Under the pieces are notes generated by a model that did not search any database, was not told the origin of the DNA, and was given only the letters and a program-made list of their open reading frames with translations. A DNA stretch of 64,000 bases from Chondrosia reniformis. Taxonomy: Eukaryota > Porifera > Demospongiae > Chondrillida > Chondrillidae. The number at the start of each line of letters is the position of its first letter. Position 1 is the stretch's first letter. This document shows positions 19,361-31,400 of this stretch, piece after piece. The position numbers and the translations under genes were made by a program. The stretch spans positions 5,098,501 through 5,162,500 of the forward strand of contig OX359189.1 in assembly GCA_947172415.1 (NCBI GenBank). Reading direction: 5' to 3'.

Positions 19361-20086
19361 ATGTCGATTATTGGTCTTGGATCTGTTCTTTTTGCTGGCA
19401 ATGATGCCATCATCACCTATATGAAAGGTAAAGAACCGTAAATAAAATATAGAGGAGTAAAATGAACACATTAAATATCTATTTATAATGGTATTCACAA
19501 CACACAGAGAAAACTCCTTGCAACTAGTAAGGAGTGTCCCAACTGCAGCACTCCTGGCAATTCACAGCCCATGAACTGGGATCCGTCGGGATGTGGTTGA
19601 TGGTTATAGTTGGCAACTACATGTAGGAAGTGCATTGCTATCCGTGATAGGACGTTCTTTGAGCGGACAAGAATCAGCCTCCAGAAATGGCTAATTCTGA
19701 CCTATTGGTGGGTGAGGGAGTATAGCGTTACAGATGCAATAGAAGAGGCTGTGGTATATAAATACGTAACCACTGATGTATATCAATGGCTGCTTGAGAT
19801 GTGCTCAACAATGCTGAACACGCAAAACATCCAACTTGGTGGACCAGGCTCGATTGTTCAGATTGAGGAGAGCCTGTTTTGGCACAAGCCCAAGGTAAAA
19901 AAGCCAAAATGTCAAACTTTTGATAATTGTTTAACCACTATCAATTATGAATCCCAATAGAACCATCGTGCTACAACTCAGAAAATTCGGGTGTTTGGCT
20001 TGGTTGACTGCAGCCAAAGTCCAGCATTGGACTACATGGAGATTGTCCTGAACCGAACAGCCATTAGCTCCCATCCTATGCTATAG
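19361..20086 (+). pseudogene. ISXO2/Merlin-type transposase, three exons, truncated
   Basis: Exon 1 (19361-19427) starts MSIIGLGSVLFAGNDAII and ends at GTAAAG. Exon 2 (19508-19894) has a CPNC ... CRKC zinc ribbon, FFERTRISLQKWLILTYWW and the catalytic-region block GGPGSIVQIEESLFWHKPK. Exon 3 (19961-20086) gives VFGLVDCSQSPALDYMEIVL before a stop. Splice sites and phases agree. Merlin/IS1016-like transposases are DDE enzymes of about 250-300 aa. Here two stops (TGA, TAG near 19602-19610) break the ribbon, and the last third including the final acidic residue is missing. Confidence 0.7.
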
Positions 20087-21831
20087 TTGAGGTCTTATTA
20101 GGTTAGGAGTCGGGGCTGGCTACATATGTAGGTGACTATAGGCGATGGATTATAGATTGTGTTATTATGTGTGTTTAGTGTAACAATTAGTTGCATTTTC
20201 ATATATATAATTATATACAGTGGTGATTAAAGATTTCTAGGCACGTAACACGTAGATAATACTCGCATACCGCAAGATACTCGCAGGATACATATACAGG
20301 TAATACGGAAATCGTTACCACAAACCTGTAACACCAGAAAATCGTTATCACAAACATGTAATACGATACGAATTTCTTAAATGTTATACTCTTTTAATAT
20401 TGAAGAAGTTATAAGATTAAAGCGTATCGGTAATGCCCTTACCTTCCTGATTTAGAGACCGAATCGTTTGTTTGTGGAAGGATGGCGAACTTGTATCCTC
20501 AATTATTAGGATTTTAAGCTCAGAAGGAAAAAACAAGCCGAGAAACATTAAGAAAATGGATATATCCTTTGCAACAGAATCATGGTCATGGACAAACATA
20601 GGAGCAGAAGATTATCAAAAATCTCACAAGAAATTGGTACCTTCATGGAACAGCAATTAGAAGATGATGATGACATCTCTTCAATCGAACTTCAGTATTA
20701 ATCACTAGAAAGTTTTCTATTCCACTCTCTGAACAAGGTTTGGTCCGATGATTTGGGGAATTGGTACAAGGAATAGCACTTTTTTGGAAACTATATAAGA
20801 ATGACGAAGCAGTAATGTGCCTCCTTTATTTCACATATTCAACATGTTCTACCTAAAATAATTGAAAATGGAGGAATTACTAGAGAGTAACACTGTTTTT
20901 TGTTAACTAATTTTCCCATATACAAGACCATCTGTTTATATAAACATGATAGTATAGTATTTTAATAAAGGTGACTTGAATAACATGTAGATTCCACTAC
21001 AAGTGTTATATAACTGTAAGCATAGTGCTAACAAGGTAGACTTCATTAGATGGGAATGAAGTGGATCTGTGTACCTAATCATTTAACAATCGATTATTAC
21101 CCCTTAGCTAAACATGTACAGTATTTCTTGCCAACTGTAATTCATGCAATATTTCTTTATTTTTCAACAAATGTGAAAGTTACCCAAGTAGAGGGATATA
21201 GCAAAATGTTCGTTTAGACTGTACCTTTTGGCGTTTAGTTCCAGAAAAACGGTTTACATGAACATTGCCAAAAATGATTTCGATAGGCTCCTAAATGAAT
21301 AAAGTAGTAAGAATCAGGTTAATTTTAAAATCACGTTATTTCAGTAGACTTTATGAACTTAAGATATACAGGTTTACCACATTTGGAACTAGTGTATAAT
21401 ATGTATATAGCAATATTAATTGCTAGTGTAGTATGTGCCATAGTAAATGTTATCTGGAAGTTCTCTTTCATCACTGAAACTACAATCTGGTAAAATAGGT
21501 AAAGCTGAATTTATAGTAGCAGCAGCATTGCTTTCCTCCATATTATCCTTATTGGCTATATCCAGACCCAATACCTTCTGTGCGTTCGATAAACATGACT
21601 GTTAAAAGCACCAAATGTGATGAAATGATTAAAGCAACTTTCAAATACACAAACGGTGAAAAATTAGGATCTTTAGAATGCACCTGCTTTAGATGACTTA
21701 TGTATATCTGAAGATTTGGCAATATTAATGAGCACAACTGACAAGAGATAGTTTCCATCATTTGTTTAATGTGACAACTTCCATTAATATCCGGTACCAA
21801 TATAATGTATAAGTTTTTATTTTAGGTGCGG
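20087..21831. other. AT-rich stretch without a recognised gene
   Basis: About 1.7 kb. Around 20240-20360 short imperfect repeats occur (ATACTCGCA, AAATCGTTA.CACAAAC.TGTAA). Small ORFs at 20417-20660 and 21549-21800 have no motif; the latter shows a CQLCSL...H...H arrangement that could be one C2H2 finger, but alone this is weak. No RNA gene seen. Confidence 0.35.
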
Positions 21832-22165
21832 CAGCCCCTTATATTGTTTTCATTTGCCGATTACGTTGTACTGCTTCATGTTACGGAAAGATAGATATAT
21901 ATCTATATATATAATACGGGTTCATACGCAACTATTGTAACACTTAATTTATACGACAATACATTGTTTTTGCAAATGGCGGCGTTCAGGAAGCTTTAGT
22001 TAACGAAGCTTTTCCATCGTTATTTATAAAGTTCAGGACACTCAAGCGTCCTCAATCGTTAGTATTACGAATATATATATTAAATCCCAACGATGCCGCC
22101 AAGTAGTTTGAATTAATTCGGGGGGCGGCAGCCCCACCAGTTTTTAAATTCGAAATACTTGTTTA
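21832..22165 (+). mobile_element. Family B element, copy 2
   Basis: It shares with 5342-5732 the TTATATTGTTTTC start, the TACGCAACTATTGTAACACT and CAAATGGCGGCGTTCAGG blocks, and the 3' compound stem-loop with inner GGGGGGCGGCAGCCCC. The 5' hairpin is reduced to its right half (GCGGCAGCCCC). It abuts a T-rich tract and the 3' side of the reverse-transcriptase element. Confidence 0.75.
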
Positions 22166-22329
22166 TTTTTTTTATTTTAATAATAATAAATAATAGTATA
22201 CAATTAAATACAATACAATAAGTTAGTAACTAGGTTATTATACAATGCAATATTGTAACAGTAGGAGAAAAATGATGAATAAATTATAGAGTGTCAAGTG
22301 TCGAAATGATAGTAGCAAATGAGAGCAAT

Positions 22330-25314
22330 CTAGACAGCGACACATGATTCACCAACAGCCAGATCAAAGGATGCAGGAAGCTGAGGAATGCTGTTTCGAC
22401 TTGATCTAGTGCCACGGATGCACATAATTGATGAGTGCAATAGGGAAAACGACAAAAGACATCGCAGCCACCCCATTGTTGTGGCATAAGGTTGGTGACG
22501 CTTCTCGGCCAGTAGCAAGGCCAGTCGGCTGTAGAAGATTGACACCAGTCTTCCCATGTCTCCGGTGGTACTGAATATGAGGGGAGTGAAGGAGCCATGT
22601 TCAACTTCAACTATTCTTTGCTCATAGGCTCTTTTCTTTGACTTCTCATGATGGCTGAAACAGGATGCAAGAGTGAACTTCTGGTTGGACTTGGCGTATG
22701 GGTTAAACACCTTGACGTCGAAAAATGCCTTCTGTCCAATGCTCCAGAAGTCCCTGGCAGCAACGTCAACTCTTGCTTTATCCTGTCGATTTCATGTGGC
22801 ATAGTTCATTGCTTCTCCGGTGAGGGGTTGAAGTGGTGGTTCCAAACTCACATCATAGCAGACTTGTGTCAAGAGGGTGCCAGTGAGATTTCTGATCTCG
22901 TTGTGGCGGATGGTAGGAAATGCCCCTCTAGGACAACTGAGTGCATGGTCAATAGTGAAGTTATCACTGCAGACACACTTTGAGGGCATGCGATCAGGTA
23001 GCCAGCCATACCTCAGGCTTAATGCATCATGGAACTTACTCTTGTTCAAAGAAAAACTGTACTTCTCTAGAGGCAATGCGGTTAGCCAACTGGAGGATCC
23101 CTTGTCTTTAGGAAGTTCAGCAGCTTTGGATAGATGTTCTGGCAGCCTGAGGTTGGAGGCCTTTTCAATTTCCTGTTTCCTTCTTTCCGACTTCACTCTT
23201 CGTTTGATTTCCTTCTGCTCTGTGATGGCGTCATCACTGATTTTGTATTGTCGGTCGAGGATGAGCTTAGTAATTGGGCCACAAATATCTTTGGAGGCTT
23301 GAAGGTGAGATGCAATGATGATGTGAGATCTGGAATTGCAAGGCCACCCAGGCGACAAGGAAGTGCCAGCTGCTCCCGTACTCCATGTACTCTTCAAGCC
23401 GTGGACAAAACAGCAGTAGGCAGCATGTGGCTCAGTCAAAGCGATCTCAGAGAGAGTGTTTAACTGACACAACCACTTCTGAACTTTTTTCTAGAAAAAG
23501 GTGTCCACAAACATCTCACCTCCGATAATTGATCCAAGGTGCTTGTGGCTGCCGGTAGTAACCTTTACTCCCTGGGCTGCAAACAATTTCAAGTTCAAAA
23601 TATTCCTCTTTTACTACCAGGCAGGTCTTACTGGCGTTGGGATAGTACCCAAATGCTGGTCCAAGCTCGTTCAATTTCTTCCACCATGCCACCAGATTAG
23701 TAAGTTGTCCCCCTGCAGAGGCATCATCTGCAAACCACAGCTGGCTGGCAAGGTAGTTCAACCTGCGAATGAGAGGTATGACTCCTAGGGCGTACATTGC
23801 CATTGCAAGTGGGTCGCCCTGTGTGGTGCCTTCACATGACAGTAGTGTCTCTCCTTCAATGAACAAGCTGGAAATGTTTCGATATGTGTTGGTTAAACCA
23901 TGGCAAGAGATGGACAGAGCTTGTGAACATTTAGAAGGGTGGTCTGACGGTTGAGCAGGTTGAAGGCATTGGTTGCATCTACAAATATGGCACCCTCTGA
24001 GGAAGGGTCTTCAAATAGCCCTCTTATTGAGTGAACACCGACTTAACATCCTGCCTCTTGACCCGCACACAGTTGGTTAGTACCCGCTACTTCTTTAATT
24101 TCATCACTTACAACATAGATGATGGCCTTGCTAACAATTCGTCTGGACACTTCACCAATACCGATAGGTCTTACGCCTGGCATTTTGTCTAAAGCAATTC
24201 ATCTGCAGGCTGTGAAGCTGCCCAAGCCATTGGGATCCACATATGTAGTGGCGATCTTCTTTGCAACTAATGCCAGGCTTGCACAAAGGTCGTCCGAAGC
24301 AAGCTGGGAAGAGGTGCAAATCTGCTTCCAGAAACTAGCATCAGCCCCAGATGGTCCTGCCCCGCTGTTTGTTCGCAGTGCAGCTTTCCAAATGGACTCA
24401 GCATCGATACACTCAAAGACAACAGGGTGAAGGTCTCTCTCAGGTTCAGCCACTACAGCATCAGGGTTGACTTCTTTCCGAGGTGGATGTTTTGCTTTGA
24501 GTTCATCCAAAACAGTTCTAGTCCCCTTGGAGTTATTAGTGCTGACTTTGTCATGAACAGAGAGGATGGATGCTTCTGAGGATGACAAAAGTCTCATTGC
24601 AGCTTTCATTTTTCCACTTTTCATTAGTTTGCCAAATGCTCTTGCAAGACTGTCCTTCTTTTTAGAACTAGAAAGGAGAGGTCAGTTTCTGCTGGATGAT
24701 TTTCCCTTCTTACAAAAGCTCCAAGATGTTGCCTTCCTTCCAGAGTGCCAGTCTCCTTTCAAGACAAAGGATATGATCCTTGACTCGGGCTTTTGAATGG
24801 GACTTCTGGAGGAGAAGTGGGGGGAGGATCATGGCAGCTTGAAGTGCAATTGCTTCTAGTGCGCTCGATTCACCATATCCATGAAACAAATGAGACAGTT
24901 AGCTACAAACGCCGTGCGTGCTTTGCCAGATGGGACAGAGAAGATATTATGGTGCCAGTGCACAACTTCATGGTACGCCTTGTTTACCAGATCAGTGAAG
25001 CTTGGGCCGTCTACTGATTCACTCCAACAAAAGTTGAGCAGTACGAACGGTGAAAGATCATAGCAGCTGTCCAGACTGCTCCACGTATGATGGTTGAGAA
25101 AGCTGTCTAGTGCGGACAGTGATTTGTCATCAACTGTTTCGGCGGCAAGTGGGGTAGGACCTGATTCACTTGTTCTTGGGACTGCCTCTTGGTTCTCACA
25201 CTTTCCGAGACAATTTGGCTGACAGTTTGAACACGATAGTCCATTCTTGACGCAGGAGCAGTTCAGACAGCGGCCGCGAGCTCTACATGAACAGCACGGG
25301 GGCATTTCAATCAA
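22330..25314 (-). pseudogene. Reverse-transcriptase retroelement (non-LTR-like), decayed
   Basis: Minus-strand order: a Cys-rich N-terminus (CCSCRARGRCLNCSC, then SNCQPNCLGKC; 25306-25200), a linker, a thumb-proximal region (VVFECIDAESIWKAAL, AGPSGADASFW; 24460-24330), RT motifs TTQGDPLAMAMYAL and WFADDASAGG (23866-23690), then 23472-22792 with a Cys-x-Cys ... His ... Cys cluster (KCVCSDNFTIDHALSC) followed by IRHNEIRNLTG. 22750-22330 has RVDVAARDFW then AFFDVKVFNPYAKSN. The final CCHC plus D...DVKV arrangement matches the layout of restriction-like endonucleases in R2-type LINEs (inference). Several stops and frame changes. The copy is not active. Confidence 0.65.
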
Positions 25315-25485
25315 ACAGCTCAGGTAAGAATAGAGGATGACCCTTTACGATCTAGGTCAGAATATATCAGTCAAATCGGTCTGATTTTGAAGATTAAGGA
25401 TAGAGGAGGCTTCTAACGGTCAGCCATCTTGATATTTGATATAGTAATATAATGTAAAAGTACATAGTCCGCCATTTTTAGTAAA

Positions 25486-28400
25486 ATGTCTAGTAATTTA
25501 ACCGCCATTTTCTGTCCATGCATCAAGATGAGTTTTGAAGAAAAAGATAGTATTTCTGTGTCGCTGTTTCTAAGAGATAAGGGAATACACGAAAGTATTT
25601 GTGACATTTTTGAAGGTATAAAGTTTCAGTTTATGCTGGTTATTATCGCAAAAGCTTGTTCTAAGCTTCTAGCCATAGCTATATTATATAGCTTATAATT
25701 ATCCATATATATGCATCACACAAATGCAGATAATGAAATTGATGGTGCTGCCTTCCTTGAATTGACTGTGGATGAACTGAACCACCTGATGCCAAACAAA
25801 TTAGGCTTTGTGAAGAAGATTTACCGTCTAATTCAACTATTAAGTTTCCTAGCCCATATTCTTTAAGTAACTCATGCCTTGGCTGGGTGCCCTTTGTCTT
25901 CATATATATATATATCTATATATGTAACTATTGCATATGACGTAACCTTATTAATTAATTAGTTGTGGTTTATGTGACATATAAAAATGAGTCTTAATTA
26001 AATTAGACTGTTTTTTTGGTCAGCTCTGTTATATAGTTGCTGTTGTTATTATAAGTTACACAAGTGTCTGCGCCCGTTTGCGACCATTCTCACTCACATT
26101 TGTCCTTCTTTGTAACGCTACATTCGTTTTTCACTCACCTTGGATTGCTGAAAGACAGGGCTGGTGTTACAATTGGCAACCCTGGGCAGGATTCCATCTG
26201 AATTGTACTGGATTCCGTTGATGTCACAAAAGGAATTTCAAGGTCTTCTTAATCAAGGATCGGTGCTAACTTCAAGTCAATTCTGGAGCGGAAAAAATCC
26301 AAGCTTGAAGGAAATGGAATCAGAGAGCACTAGTAATGAGCTCAAGGGAAGCGCTCAGAGTAGCGAGGTGCAACAATGGAAGGAGAAGCTGGAAGCAGCA
26401 CAGCAGGAGTTGGAAACAGTAAGGACCAACCTCTGTGCACAGCTTGAGAAAGCAAGGCAAATGGCAGAAACCATTAAGGAAGAGTTAGAAGGGGAATAAG
26501 ATAAGCAGACACGAATGAGTGATGATTTAAGAGTACAGCGAGATGAAACCCAAGCAAAGCAAGACACTGAGATTGAAGCCTTGAGAGCGACACTTGAACT
26601 AGAGTCACTTAAATGGCTGGAGGAAGTACGAGGCCAATTCAATAGGGAACGTGAATGGTTTCGGAGTGAAAGAGAACAGCACTTGGCTACAATTGCACAG
26701 CTCAAGCTGCAGCTACAGGACAATAGTGAGAAAATGTCCAACACTTGAAACCAGGTTCCAGGTGAGTAAAGCAAAACTGACAGGAGAGACCATATGTACA
26801 ATGTTGGTAATGTATGTGGAGAGAATAGTGTATCTGAGGTGCATGGTAGTGCTATAATTGAGCAGGTTGATAACAGCGGAAGTTGTCTGGGAAGCCAGCT
26901 AACAGTGTCCCCTCAGCTGATTAGCAGCACTGATAAGCAGGCTGATAGTCTTGTATAACCTGCCCCTAGCACTTTAAACCAATTGGAAATAGGAAGTGCC
27001 CCACATACTGAGGCTGTTGAGACTCCCACAGTAATGGGTAAATGTAGAGGTGGTACAAGTGTGGGGGTTGCACCTACTACTGCTGAAGGGGGACTGATGC
27101 ATCAGCTTGCCAGTTAGTGCAGACGCAGACAGCCATGGTGGTGGCTCAGACCCAAGCCATGTCTACCCAGAGTTTGCCCCCTATGCCTCGCTATAGTGGT
27201 GAGGGTGACCAGGCTATGGACAATGGGTTTGATAGATGGGTGGACCAGTTTGAGGAACGTGCAAGGTTGGTGGGGTGGTCTGATGACCTCTGCCGTTACC
27301 ACCTCAAAATGCTATTGAGAAAGTTGGCTTTTCAGGCTTATCGTCTTTTGCCAGAGGAGGTGAAGGCGAGTTATAGTGCCACTGTTAGTGCACTGAAGTC
27401 CTGGTTCAAACCTGTGGACATTGAAGAGCTGAGAGGAATGGAATTCCATCAGCTGGTACAGAGGGACCAGTCAGTGGAGCAGCTGGGGTTAGAGATGCAA
27501 AGATTGGCAAAACGTGCATTACCAGGTCTCACTGGCAAGGACCTGGACCGGTTACTGAAGGGTCGTTTTTTTCAGGCCCTCCTGCCTAAATGGCAGAGGA
27601 AGTTGGGAGCTCCCAGAACCAATGAGAGTTTTGATGAGCTCTTCAATCGTGCAAGGACCACTGAAAGGCATGAGTAACAATACAGCAACATAGCTGGGGA
27701 ACGCAGAGATCAGCAGAAACCAAATAGACCTGTTGATAAGACCTCTAACCCAAATAGAAGTCAAAAGGGCAGGGGTGATCAAAAGGGTAGTGGTCCTACC
27801 ATAGTCCCTACCAATCAAGGTGGGCAAAACCAAACAGAAGAGAGAACAGACCATAACCGGGGTCAAGGTCTTCAATGCCGAATCTGTCATTGCTTTGGCC
27901 ATATTGCTTGATTTTGTAGAGAAAAAGGGAAGCAAGGAGATGAGGCTCCAGGAAGATCGAGACAAATTACTGAAGCCACCAGAAAGCCAAAAGATAGTGG
28001 ATCTTCCCTGCAGGTCCAAGGCATTGGGAAATTTAGCATCCAGGAATTGGAACAAGAATTGCTTCAATGCAGATTGGCCTCAGAACAGCAGCTAGCAGAC
28101 ACCCATGTTGAAAGTAGTGCTAATATGGTGATAGGTGCTGTGGGCTCATCTTACTGGCTAGATATTGCTGTGGAGGGGGTGGTTGCACCCGCCCTTGTTG
28201 ATACAGGGTCTCAGTCAACCATCATTTTGCGTGCCTTCCTCCACAAAGTGTTTGCCCACATGAAAACGTCAGGTAAAACTCCACCAAGGCTGGAGTATCC
28301 TAGTGCTAAACTTAAGGAAAAAGGAGGAGACTCCATCCCTGTGACTGCCCAAGTTACACTGAGAGTGAATGAGGATGAGAAATCTACATCTGTCCCAGCT

Positions 28401-31400
28401 TTTATTAAACCGGACAGCGAGCAGGAGTGCCTGCTGGGCTCAAATGTCCTCCCTGCATTAGGTATTTCTGTAGTGAGAGCCAATGGTCAACCTCTTGTCC
28501 CCAGGTAAGACAAGGGTGGGGTTCAGGTGGCCTCTGTTAATCTCATCCAAGCTGCTGCCATTCCAGGATTGAAGGGATGCTTTGTACAAGCCAGAGTAGA
28601 TATGGTTCAATCAGACGGTGAATGCTTACTATTTGAACCAGAGCACCAGTCCTTGGATTCCCTAGGTGTTTCCGCCTTGGAGTCCCTGATTTCGGTTGAC
28701 GACAAGGGTATAGCCCTTGTACCCATTCAAAATTGCCAGGGCAGCTCTATTCGACTGAAAAAGGGTACCTGCTTGGGCATGATTAGACCTATCAGATTGT
28801 GGACACCAGAGGTCTTACAACCAGAAGGCACTGACTCAGGTATTCCTGGGACTGAGCCTAGTAGCACTTGTTCACAGGTGACAGGGTATGAGGACAAAGA
28901 TCAACGTGCCCTGAAACTCCTTGAAGCTCTAGGGCTTCCGGAGGGGAAACTGTCTAGCCCTCAAGTTGCTGAACTGAAGGCCTTGCTACAAGAGTACTCA
29001 GATGTTTTTGCCCTAGATGATTCTGAGCTGGGATGTACTGATATTGTTTGCCACTCGATTAATACTGGAGACCATTGTCCTATTTGGCAGCAGCCTTACC
29101 GTACACCCATAGCACGTAGGGATGCTATTAAGAGGTTGGTCAATCAGATGCAACAGCAAGGTATAGTAAGACCCTCTAGGAACCCATGGGCCAGTCCAGT
29201 AGTCTTAGTGCCAAAAAGGATGGCAGTTTACGTTTTTGCATGGACTACCGTAAACTGAATGCTAAAACCAGCAAGGACGTTTTTCCTCTTCCTCGTAGTG
29301 ATGATATTTTGGACACATTAGGCGGTACAGAGTATTTTACCTCATTGGACCTAGCCTCCGGGTATTGGCAGATTCAGCTTGACGATGATGCTCGCGTTAA
29401 GTCAGTTTTTACCACCTACAACGGTCTCTATAAGTTCACGAGAATGCCCTTTGGTTTATGCAATGTACCAGCTACATTTCACCGGGTCATGCAGGCTGTT
29501 TTGGTTGGCTTAGAGGGGGAAAGTGTTATCGTCTATCTTGATGATATTTTAGTTGCTTCTAAAAGTTTTAGCCAACACATGAAACAACTTAAAGCGGTTG
29601 TTGAATGCTTAAGGGCTGCTGGGTTACGCCTCAAGCCGGGAAAGTGCGTTTTCCTTCGTGACAAGGTAACTTACCTTGGGCATGTAATTTCTGCAAAAGG
29701 GATTCAACCAGATCCTGCAAAGACTAGGAAGGATGAGTCCTCCCCTCTACCCACCAATATCACTGAGGTACGACAGGTTATTGGCCTGGCTTCCTATTAC
29801 CGCCGGTTCATCCCAGATTTTGCAAGTGTTACTGCTCCTTTGCACGCTTTGACCAGGAAGAATGTCCCTTTTGAATGAACCACCGATTGTCAGGCTGCTT
29901 TTGATCAGTTGAAACGTCTATTGATTTCAGCCCCCATTTTGGCTTATCCACAATTTGGACCAGATGCTGAGTTTATTTTAGAAACTGATGCCAGTGGGGT
30001 TGGCCTGGGTGCTGTGTTGTCACAGGAACAAGAGGATGGGCAGGTGCACCCGATTGGATATGCCTCCCATGCTCTTGACACTAGTGAACGCAACTATGGA
30101 ATTACTGAGATTGAAACCTTGGCTGTGGTGTGGGCAGCCCGGCACTTTAGACCTTACCTGTTGGGGAATCACACTACTGTTTTCACAGATCACTCAGCTT
30201 GTGTTTCCGTGTTGACCACCGCAAGACCCTCTGTAAACTTGCAAGGTGGGCCCTTACCATACAGGAACTGAATCTGACCATGAAGCATCGTGTTGGCAAG
30301 CTGAATGCAAATGCTGATGCCTTGTCACAAATTCCAGTGACTGGTGCAAGATTTAGTGTGGCTGGTTCACGAACTGATCATGCTATTTCTTTTCAGAGTT
30401 CAGATGCTGGTACCAGTGAGGATGTGGATCCTGTTGGTGACAATGCTAGAGTCTCAGTCTACCCACCAGTACTAGCATTGCCTTCTCACCCTACTCCATC
30501 TGCAGCTAGGAACACTGGTAGTGTTTCAGATGATGATAGGAGCAGTGATTGTGAAGTGTCGGATGGAAGTGTTGATGAATTGGATGATTTTAACGGAGAA
30601 TATTTTTGTGGTGGTGATGCCTATGTCTTCTCTGCTAATGTAGAGGACATAGCTATTAAGGAATCTAGGGAGAAGATTCGTGAGCTGCAGTGCAAGGATG
30701 AGGAACTACTATCCTATGTTAACTATCTAGAGCGAGGTTCTCTTCCGGAGGATGAGCAATTAGTCAAAAGGATTGTCTTAGGAAACAGGAACTTTGAAAT
30801 GATAGATGGTGTCCTGCATCATGAGAGTCCTACCAGTCCTGGACGTTGGTGTACAGTTGTACCCAGGGAGCTCCGACTGTAGATGCTTACTGAGGCTCAT
30901 GGTGGATTATTTGCAGGCCACTTTTCCGAGAAGAAAGTCATGGGAAGATTCGCCGTTCGTATTGGTGGCAAGGTCTTCGGGCTGATGTCAGGAGATTCTG
31001 TCGAAGCTGCCTTAACTGTGTGTCTCAGCGGGGCCCCGGGTATCGCCAGCGCCCTCCAATGAAACCAATACCAGTGAAGTGTCCTTTTCACAGAGTAGCA
31101 GTTGATGTTTTGCAGCTACCCCTTTCATCTAATGGCACTTAGTGAGGTAGTCCATAAAGACTACCTCACTAAGTGGGTGGAGGCTTTTCACACAGCTGAT
31201 CAGAAGGCAACTACTATTGCAAGGTTATTAGTTCAGAATATCATATGCCGTCATGGGATCCCCCAAGAACTACTGTCTGATAGGGGAGCTAACTTTCTCT
31301 CCGAGTTGATCCTAAAAGTGTGCACCCTCTTGGGAATGAAGAAGATTAATACCAGTGGATATCACCCACAGACTGATGGGCTTGTTGAGAAGTTTAATTC

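Noticed and set aside
21549-21800. Single C2H2 zinc finger (CQLCSL...H...H)
   Set aside because: One isolated finger without splice or family context is not enough.
26355-26801. 148-aa minus-strand Ser/Leu-rich ORF
   Set aside because: Antisense shadow of the gypsy 1 gag coiled coil.
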